Shown here one piece after another: positions 57,155 through 64,000 of a stretch of 64,000 nt of DNA. The stretch is taken from assembly GCA_036768485.1 (NCBI GenBank), contig JAVLUZ010000154.1, forward strand, positions 30,234,345 through 30,298,344. The letters run 5' to 3'. The position numbers were made by a program, and so were the translations under genes. The notes under the pieces were generated by a model. The model had not been told where the DNA came from. It did no database searches and was given only the letters and a program-made list of their open reading frames with translations. The stretch comes from Mermis nigrescens (taxonomy: Eukaryota; Nematoda; Enoplea; Mermithida; Mermithidae). Position 1 is the stretch's first letter. Each line of letters begins with the position of its first letter.

Positions 57155-57540
57155 AAGCCTATGCATGGTAAAGCTGGATTATTTCAATTTGTATTATTTT
57201 AACAGCCCCCCATGTGTTCTATTTCATTAAGTATTTATTCAAAGGATGAGCAGCAGAGCATTACTTAGAACTATGGTCCATTTCGCGAAACCTTGTGTAT
57301 GGAAATCAATTTCGCGCACGTATCCTTTTGCACAACAAAATTTAAAAAAAAGACAGGCCCGCCCGGCCCCGCAAAAATTTTCGAAAATAAAGCCCGCCCC
57401 GACCGGCCAGCCGTGTGGACCCCGCCCCGCAAAAGCCCGCGCGGGCCTCGCGGGGCGGGGGCGGGCTCGACCCGCCCCCGCGCGGGGCTCTGACTCTGAC
57501 CCGAAATCCGCTGGGAACGCTTGAGCGCGCCACACCAGAC

Positions 57541-57806
57541 CACACCTGGGCGTGGGGGGTATGCACCCCCTCCCCCGAAACCAAAAACCAAAATACCTTC
57601 CCAGAAATCAAAATACCTCAGAATACAATTTTTGAATTTTTTTCTTTGTTTCGCAATTTTTTGATGCCAATAGATAGTGCTCAATGAGAAACGTCGAAAA
57701 AATGGTGTTTTTCCGTCATACCACTACTTTTAAGGTCATTTTTTGACCTTTGAAAAATTTTGCAACCCCCCCCCCCCCTCCAGAAGTTTCTTGCTGCCCA
57801 CGTATG
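57541..57806 (-). mobile_element. MITE family A copy
   Basis: Reverse orientation: CACACCTGGGCG start, GCCCACGTATG end, perfect duplication CACCAGAC (57533-57540 and 57807-57814). It sits at the edge of the second GC-rich array. Confidence 0.85.
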
Positions 57807-57894
57807 CACCAGACCCCTCGCAGCTGTAAAATGTCGTTGTACATGTGCAACGAAATTTTGAGGAGAAGGAGCCAGGTAAAGGGGTTAGAATTTC

Positions 57895-58790
57895 TAAAAA
57901 TTTTCGACGCTTCGCGCCGGCATTAATTTGACTGTTTTGTATTATTTAAGCGCGGTATAAATTTGGTTTTAAGTGCAAAAACGTCAAAGTTTTCGGCGCA
58001 TAGCGCCACCAGTTACTTTTCTTTCTGTTAGCGGTTCAAAAGCCCGAATCACTCAAAATATCTTCGAGACAAAGTTACTAATTCGCATTTTTCTTGTTAG
58101 AAGCTTGAAGTGTGAAAATTGTTCCGTACAAATGTGATAATTTTCTGCTCTGTCAGACTAGTAGTTTTCACAGAGCTACAAAATCTTGAGCGGCGGTAAA
58201 AAATGACTAAATTCTCAGGCGCTTCGCGCCACTTATGATTTCCGAAGTGTTTGTTAATAGAAAGGCCGTAAATACTACATGAAAAACGGTAGAAATTCCA
58301 AAAATTTTCGGCACTTCGCGTCGCTTTACACTTTTTGTATTTTTGATCGTCAGAAACCCATAAATTAGCTAGGCTACACTACTAAAGGTCGAAAAACTCA
58401 GTTTTACTATACATAACGTTACTGACATGCAATGCAAAAGTAGTCCTAAAAAACATTTTTGTTCATGCCCCCCCCCCCGAATGGAAATCCTGGCTACGCC
58501 TCTGGCATGTCAAGCTCAAATTTGAGCAGTTTTGGGCGGGCCAGCAGACAAAAAACATATAAAGAATAAATATGGCGCGAAGCGCTGAAAAAATTTCATT
58601 TTCCTATGTCATTACTCTAATTTGAGCTGTTTTGAGTGAATTAGAAGGCAAAAACTATAGCTGAACAATGACCGGCGCACAGCGCCGGAAAAAATTGTAC
58701 TATGTCTTACTCAAATTTGGGCGATTTTAGCGGTTTAGAAGACAAAACTCTACATAAAACAGTAAATTCGGCGCCAAGCGCCGGAAAATT
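57895..58790. repeat. Cluster of GGCGC-NNN-GCGCC hairpins
   Basis: Seven short hairpins with a five- or six-base GGCGC/GCGCC stem and a three-base loop lie 80-260 bases apart (about 57908, 57994, 58218, 58309, 58573, 58672, 58768), each next to an AAAATTT or TTTTCGGC tract. Loops vary (GAA, ACA, CAA, ATA) while stems are mostly kept. Others are scattered in the window, for example at 3885, 4103, 44494, 52643 and 59965. Confidence 0.6.
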
Positions 58791-59295
58791 TTTAGTTTAC
58801 TAGCTCAAAAGTACACTGAAAACCTGTTTTGTCGGTGTTTCAGACGCACTTCGCCCATTTTTCATGTTTTCTCGGGGGGACCCTTAGAGAAACAACAATT
58901 TTTTTCATTCAGGGCGGGGGCCCGCCCCTGAGTTCTGATCTGCATGCTGGCATCATTATGAATGCACAAAAAATAAGCGTCAGCCTAAATCATCGATAGA
59001 ACAAAGTACTACTCCTTATAATTCAGGCGCATGCATAAGCATGCTAGCACATAAACTAGGCGTAGTGGGATGCGAAGAGAGAATCGAGCAGAGGGAATGA
59101 TGTGATGCATCCCACTGCTTGAGGCTCAAAGTTGTGTCTGGCACTACTTTGAATTTCCTAGCAGTCCAGACGTCTGCTGCATACCGCTGAAGCCTAAACA
59201 GCTGTGTTTTGAAACCTTCACTACTAATATACTCGTAAGTGCTAGAGTAAAGCGCACTAAAAAATCGCTTATTCAAAATTCACAATTTGAAATTT
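58513..59295. other. No gene recognised
   Basis: Unique-looking intron sequence with hairpin motifs at its start. An 86-residue minus-strand ORF at 59016-59276 has no recognisable features. Confidence 0.4.
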
Positions 59296-59296
59296 C

Positions 59297-59640
59297 AGTC
59301 GGATGGCTGAGTGGTTAGAGTGACTGACCAGCATACGTGGCGCACCAAAATTCTGGGGTGCAAGATTTTCCAAAGGTCAAAAATGGCCTTAAAAATGGTG
59401 GTATGGCGAAAAACACAATTTTTCAACGTTTCTCATATCGAGTACTATCCATTGGCATCAAAAATTGCGAGAAAACGAAAAAAAATTTCAAAAAATTGAA
59501 TTCTGGGGGTATTTTGATTTCTGGGGGTATTTTGGCTTCTCGAGGGGGTGTGCATACTCCCCAAACCCCCCCCCCTCCTCCCACGCCCAGGTGTGTTGAC
59601 CAGCAATCAGAAAGCATCAGTGACTCGAGAAAAATGTATG
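59297..59640 (+). other. tRNA-like A box interrupted by a family A MITE
   Basis: GGATGGCTGAGTGGTTAGAGT at 59300 is a good tRNA A-box/D-arm sequence. It is followed after GACTGACCAGC by a MITE (59332-59595; flanks CTGACCAG and TTGACCAG, 7 of 8), after which GACCAGCAATCAGAAAG continues. The continuation has no clear B box, so it is a tRNA-derived repeat or tRNA pseudogene. Confidence 0.45.
59332..59595 (+). mobile_element. MITE family A copy
   Basis: CATACGTGGCGC start, GCCCAGGTGTG end; inserted in the tRNA-like sequence. Confidence 0.8.
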
Positions 59641-61656
59641 CAAAGAAGGTGATATTTTAGCAAGAAAATGGTGAAAATTGGGATAGGGACACAGGTTGCA
59701 CAAGGTCAGGGTCAGCCAGGGGAGGTGGTGAAATCCCAAAAATCCAAAAGCAAACTTAATTTAACGCTCACGATTCTTTTGCTATATTTAACGATCACAA
59801 TGGTCGAAAACCCTATAAAACGTTTTTTCGTGGTAATATCGCACTTTAAGAGCATTTTTAGTCAATTTTGACTGCATCATACCACCGTTAACACTGAAAA
59901 ATGCAGAAATTTATCAACTTTAAGTGCGCTTTTTGAGTAAAAAGTACCTAAAAGTACTAATTTGGCGCGAAGCGCCGGCAACAATTTTAGACGTTTCTAC
60001 TGCTTTTGACCTCAAAAATGATGCAAAAGACGTTCCATCACGCTCAAAATCAGCCGGACAGTACCTGTCCGGCTGACCCTTCAGGGGAGTAATACCCTTC
60101 ACGCCCCCTATATGTGCATGTATGGATAGGGAGCATAAACAGCTAGTATCATAAAAAATTGGTAACTTTTGAGGGAAAGTATGTTAAAATAAGCCGCCAA
60201 AAATGAATGAAAATTAAATATTATCTCCAAAATTGCTTGGACTTGGCCAGAAACTGTTGATCAACATTTTGAACATTAACATCAAGACCTTTTGGCCCGA
60301 AAATGTTCTTAGACTAAACCACATACTGGCTGATTCTGTGAATATAAGGATGCGACTTGCCTCGCTCATTGCATTCCACTACTGAGGCTAAATTATGCGC
60401 TGAGGATAGCACAACACCATCATGAATGCTAAGTAAGCCCTAGCCTAAAGCTGCATTAGAGACAAGAAATAAAACATTAATTGCTTGAGCATATACTCGG
60501 ATCTTCTCAATTTAACGTATTTTTATATTGATTTTTGCACCGTGCTAAATTATAATTAGGAAGGTCCGCACGTTCAGTGGCCCTGCTTGAAGGATTCAAA
60601 AGTCCATCGATTTCCTGTATCTATAGTGTGCTAGCCATCAGTGATCGTACGGGGACCCGACCCCGGACCGAGGGCATGATTTTTCGAGTCGGGGTTGAAC
60701 ATTTTTTCGGAGGTGAAATATAGCATTTAATTTTTGGTACATAGGAGAATTGTCTGAATAGGAAATAAATTCGGCAAACACCAAACAAGGATGATTCATT
60801 CACGAGCATAATGAATGTGTTAAACTCGACACTCGCGCGATATTTCATAATGAATGTACGCCCGTCAAGTCGCCATGTTGTTCACACGTACATACATGTT
60901 CGCATATTTATCACCATAAAGAGCGCCAAAAACGCTCTGCATTTTGTCATTCGTAAAGAATGCACTATGGTTATTATAATACTAGTTGAGCTAACCGGCG
61001 TTGTCTGGGCTGAACTTAGGCCTGATAGCTATATGGAATTGAGATGTCTCTTGTATTTTTTATTTTTCGGGACATTTGATGGTTTTAGGATATTTCTAAA
61101 AAAATCGTTGGTAAGAACCATATTTTTTAAATGTTTTTGTCAATCATTTCTTTTATCAAATCCATATTTTTGACGTTACAAAATGGTTTTGAAAATTCTT
61201 TAGCTAAAATCATATTTTTGATGTTTTGGGATGTTCTGGAGATTTTTTTGGTCAAACCCATATTTTTGATGTTTTGGGATGTTTCAAAAAATTTTTTAGT
61301 TAAACCATATTTTTGATGTTTCAAAAATTCTTTTATTTGTTCCAGCAAAGGATGTCATATGTCACGTGATATCTTATATCACTTATATCTTATAGCAGAG
61401 GGTATCTACTATCTTATATCACTGCATGTTATGGCACAGACAGGATATCTTATATCACATCATTGTACCGTATAGCATTGCCCATCTGTAGCATACGTAG
61501 GCTATATTACGTCCGCTCCTATGTTATAACGCACGCAGCGGTAAAAGTACCATAACCCGAAAATAGTGTAAACCGAATTTTTTTCCGATTTTCGAAATTC
61601 GGCAAAAAAATCGGTCATGTCCGAGATCGGCCCATGCTTAATCATGGGGACGCCTC

Positions 61657-61819
61657 CACACATGGGCGTGGTTTGGGTGCGCACCCCCAGAAGTTGAAAT
61701 ACCCCCTAGAAATCAAAATACCCCCAATGGTGTTTTTTTCGCCATACGAACACTTTTAAGATCAGTTTTTGACCTTGAAAATTTTGTCCCCCCCAGAATT
61801 TCGGTGCTGCCCACCTATG
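61657..61819 (-). mobile_element. MITE family A copy, internally deleted
   Basis: CACACATGGGCG start, GCCCACCTATG end, perfect duplication GACGCCTC (61649-61656 and 61820-61827). At 163 bases it is shorter than the 240-280 base norm. It is inserted in the Helitron. Confidence 0.85.
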
Positions 61820-61972
61820 GACGCCTCCCGCTTCACTCCTGTACGAGAGTGCATGGGTGGGGTTGGTGAAATCTAAGCTGGTAGGCCGAGCTCGGGCCAA
61901 AACGTCAACCCACCGAGTGTTATGGGGCCGGAGCCAAACCTGGACATACAAACACACTTTCACAGATTCATA

Positions 61973-63492
61973 CAGTGCCGATCAAAAGTTTTATGCCACC
62001 CACGATTTTAACGCCAGTGCCTGTTTTAATCGTAAATTCTTAACTAATTATTGTTCAAGAGTTTTAAAATTGAACAGAACCATAAATAACAAGAATCATC
62101 AATTAACAGTCAACAAAAATAATCGACCAAAAGGAAATTCGATAGCCTTTAGCTTGAAGTAATGCTTGCATACAAAGTGTTAACGAGTTGATCAATTTTA
62201 CGCATTTTTTCTTTGGGATTGAACCCCAGATTTCCTTCATTTTTCAATCATTTTTGCTCGTAAAATGCACTAAGGAATTATGTTTCTGAAGTCTCTCTTT
62301 TTATAATTCGCCAAATATTTTTAATTGGATTGAGTTCCTGGGACTCTAGGGGTCAGAATAACAAGGCAATCCCTTTCTCACAAAATATGTTACACTGACT
62401 TTTGCCTTGTTTTTTGGATCATCACTCTTCTGGAAAAATGTCTTGGATGTTTTTTCTAAGGCAGTCACCAAAGAAGAAACAAAAGGTCCTTAATTTCAGC
62501 AAATACATTAAGTGGTCGTAAATTTTGGGTTGGAAGAAAATAAAACCAAATCACAACATCATGGCTCCAAATGAACTCCAGACCATACGTGGGCAGCAAG
62601 AAAATTCTAGGGAGTGCAAGATTTTTCAAAGGTCAAAAAATGGCCTTAAAATGGTGGTATGGCGAAAAACACAGTTTTTCAACGTTTCTCATATCGAGTA
62701 CTATCTATTGGCATCAAAAAATTGCGAAAAAAAAACGAAAAAAAATTTTAAAAATTGAATTCTGGGGTATTTTACATTTCATTTTTTCGTCTAAACGTCT
62801 GCGGACAAAACCCCTTAAGTTCAAAGTAAAATAATTGAATATCACTCCCCAAGAAGAAGAAACCTTTGAACAATCGAGAAAAGTCTAACGAAGGGAACTT
62901 CGAGCGAAAATCAATACCTTTTTTCTGTAAAAATTCGATCGCAAAAAGACTTTTTATGACGATCCAATTATACGGGAAAGATACCGACCTATTGTCTGCC
63001 TCAAAACCAAGGGTCCACAATCAATAGACAATTCACCCTGCATGTCAGGAGCGGTCAGACGCCAATTTTTAAAGAAGTTCGCTTCAGACCACATAGTTCT
63101 TTAGTGACCAATTTAGAGAATCGCCCCGGGTCGAGAAAGATCAGTAAAGGAATCGAACTGTTTGTGTTTCTTATGTTTGTCTTGTATGACACATTAACTT
63201 ATATTGAAACATCCGGCTATCACTATTTGGAATAGTTTAGTATCCTTAAACATAGACGCGATTTTTGGTCAAAAGACCAGCAAAATGGGGCGGAATTAAC
63301 CCGTAATAAATCAGCTAGTAGTGAACAAAATTAAAAATGACTAATTTTTTTGAAATAAGCGGAGAAAACTTATCTAGAAACTTTTTCAAAGTGAAATTTA
63401 GGCCCTTTAATTTCACAGTTAAAAGCGATTTGAAAACCCAATGGATTTTGGAGTAATCAATCAGAGTGGCCTAAAACTTTTGAGCGGCACTG
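61973..63492 (-). pseudogene. Tc1/mariner-type transposon with degraded transposase
   Basis: Inverted ends CAGTGCCGATCAAAAGTTTT and the complement of CAGTGCCGCTCAAAAGTTTT, flanked by TA on both sides. On the minus strand the interior reads fragments of a Tc1-type transposase. The clearest is ELNPIKNIWRIIKR at about 62330-62285, corresponding to the DLNPIENLW block before the last catalytic residue. The frame is interrupted repeatedly, and a truncated family A MITE (62584-62766) is inserted, so no enzyme can be made. Confidence 0.75.
62584..62766 (+). mobile_element. MITE family A, 3'-truncated copy
   Basis: CATACGTGGGCAGC start and the full interior as far as AATTCTGGGGTATTTT, then the sequence departs. 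It lies inside the Tc1-type element. Confidence 0.7.
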
Positions 63493-63849
63493 TATATAGT
63501 AGATTACGCGTTAGCCTTCATTTGATTCTTAGAATAACTTTCTTCTGTCTGCTAGCTTAAATTAATCTATATTTCAGACTGAATTAAAAATTTATTCACT
63601 ACTTAATTACGTCAATGCCAAAACAATCTATAATTTGACAGCACTTCGATTTTTTACCTTTTTAAATTGGTATGTTATAATGCAATGTTTACTGTCAATC
63701 TTCAACCCCGACCCCGACCCCGAAAAACCGGGGTTTTTCATCACCGACCCCGACAGGGGTGAAAATCTGACTCCGTACGATCACTGCTAGCCATATTTTT
63801 CACTGTTTAAAGTAGGTGGATTAGCGTTTTCATGCATGGGTCATCTCAC

Positions 63850-64000
63850 CGATATAACACCGGCGTTGATATAAAACGGCGTCATCATCACGGCTGAGCA
63901 TAAGAAACAAATGACAATGATAAAAATCGTAGCCTGGACGCTTTTGCGCTTCGGGCATAAATATGGATGACAAACGGCCATATATCGATCAAAGCTGAGC
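63850..64000 (-). CDS. Neuropeptide-type GPCR, exon with TM3 end and TM4 (continues beyond window)
   Basis: The minus strand reads LSFDRYMAVCHPYL, the DRY motif at the end of TM3, then a basic second loop (CPKRKSVQ) and TM4 (TIFIIVICFLCSAVMM). The exon ends in phase 0 at ATATCG|GTGAGA, a good donor. Upstream exons lie outside the window. DRYMAVCHP is typical of peptide receptors of the somatostatin/opioid/galanin group. Transcription runs right to left across the whole 33 kb. Confidence 0.8.

Larger units (their letters stand above)
53815..57500. repeat. Direct duplication, period about 1840 bp
   Basis: From AAGAAGATAAAGAACC (53820 and 55658) the two halves stay collinear over about 1.7 kb, including identical placement of a family A MITE and the element described next, and both end in a GC-rich array. 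The MITE and inner element must therefore have been present before the duplication. Divergence is a few percent. Confidence 0.8.
52509..58504. mobile_element. 6 kb hAT-like composite element (CAGAGGCGTAGCCAGG ends)
   Basis: The left end CATAGGCGTAGCCAGG and right end CCTGGCTACGCCTCTG are inverted repeats differing at one base. A perfect 8-bp duplication GCATGTCA flanks it (52501-52508 and 58505-58512). Both ends have poly-C/G tracts just inside. The interior contains GC-rich arrays, a 1.8 kb direct duplication, three family A copies and two smaller elements. No transposase is recognisable. Confidence 0.8.
60982..63503 (-). mobile_element. Helitron-like element, copy 2, with nested Tc1 and MITE
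   Basis: On the minus strand it begins TCTACTATATA (63503 downward, preceded by A) and ends CTAG at 60982, followed by T: an insertion between A and T as Helitrons do. The right end shares GCTATCAGGCCTAAGTTCAG and the hairpin region with copy 1 at 20680-20737, though the hairpin is mutated. It carries both minisatellites in short form (61180-61500). A Tc1-type element (61973-63492) sits twelve bases inside its 5' end. Confidence 0.75.
60639..63786. mobile_element. 3.1 kb hAT-like element enclosing Helitron and Tc1
   Basis: Ends CAGTGATCGTACGG and CCGTACGATCACTG are perfect inverted repeats, with a perfect 8-bp duplication CTAGCCAT (60631-60638 and 63787-63794). GACCCCG-type words lie just inside both ends (60656-60690 and 63703-63765). 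The right end is only 63 bases from the GPCR TM4 exon donor. The interior is largely a nested Helitron. No hAT transposase is visible. Confidence 0.85.

Overview
The window is a piece of an invertebrate animal genome, AT-rich and crowded with transposable elements. The only host gene I can support is a rhodopsin-family neuropeptide-type GPCR on the minus strand. Its TM3-TM4 exon runs off the right end (63850-64000), its ECL2-TM6 exon is at 42716-43037 and its TM7/C-tail exon is at 30641-30933. Most of the window between 30.6 kb and 64 kb is therefore intron of this one gene, filled with nested mobile elements. I cannot place the species; the split GPCR, the Polinton-like element and the hAT, Helitron, Tc1 and Penelope-like remnants all fit an invertebrate metazoan.

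Left region (1-6.1 kb): nested fold-back and hAT-like non-autonomous elements, several with arrays of short motifs near their ends, then a 100-base assembly gap (6145-6244). From 6.2 to 13.6 kb lies a Ty3/gypsy LTR retrotransposon with gag, pol and a third ORF. Its pol ends, beyond the integrase, in a PWWP chromatin-reader domain of the HDGF/LEDGF type, and its third ORF is a DEDD-family 3'-5' exonuclease-like gene. This copy is broken by frameshifts, but both modules are clearly recognisable and neither is standard for this class.

Middle region (13.6-30 kb): fold-back elements with long inverted arms, an AT microsatellite, several copies of a repeat family carrying the palindrome GTAAAGTTTACAC, a Helitron-like element with two minisatellites, and a Penelope-type reverse transcriptase remnant.

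32.1-42.7 kb is a three-level nest inside the last GPCR intron: an 8-bp-TSD MITE, holding an 8-bp-TSD hAT-like element, holding a 9.5 kb Polinton-like virus/transposon with 1.45 kb inverted terminal repeats and a perfect 6-bp target duplication. The Polinton-like element has a chromodomain integrase, a packaging ATPase, an adenovirus-type cysteine protease, a presumed capsid protein and several small virion-type proteins, arranged much like an adenovirus late region. No DNA polymerase B gene is present.

43-64 kb: more GPCR intron. It holds non-autonomous elements whose ends are inverted arrays of short motifs, a large 6 kb hAT-like composite with a tandem 1.8 kb duplication and GC-rich arrays, and a 3.1 kb hAT-like element enclosing a Helitron that itself encloses a Tc1-type transposon. 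Exact target-site duplications at most of these give a clear relative insertion history.
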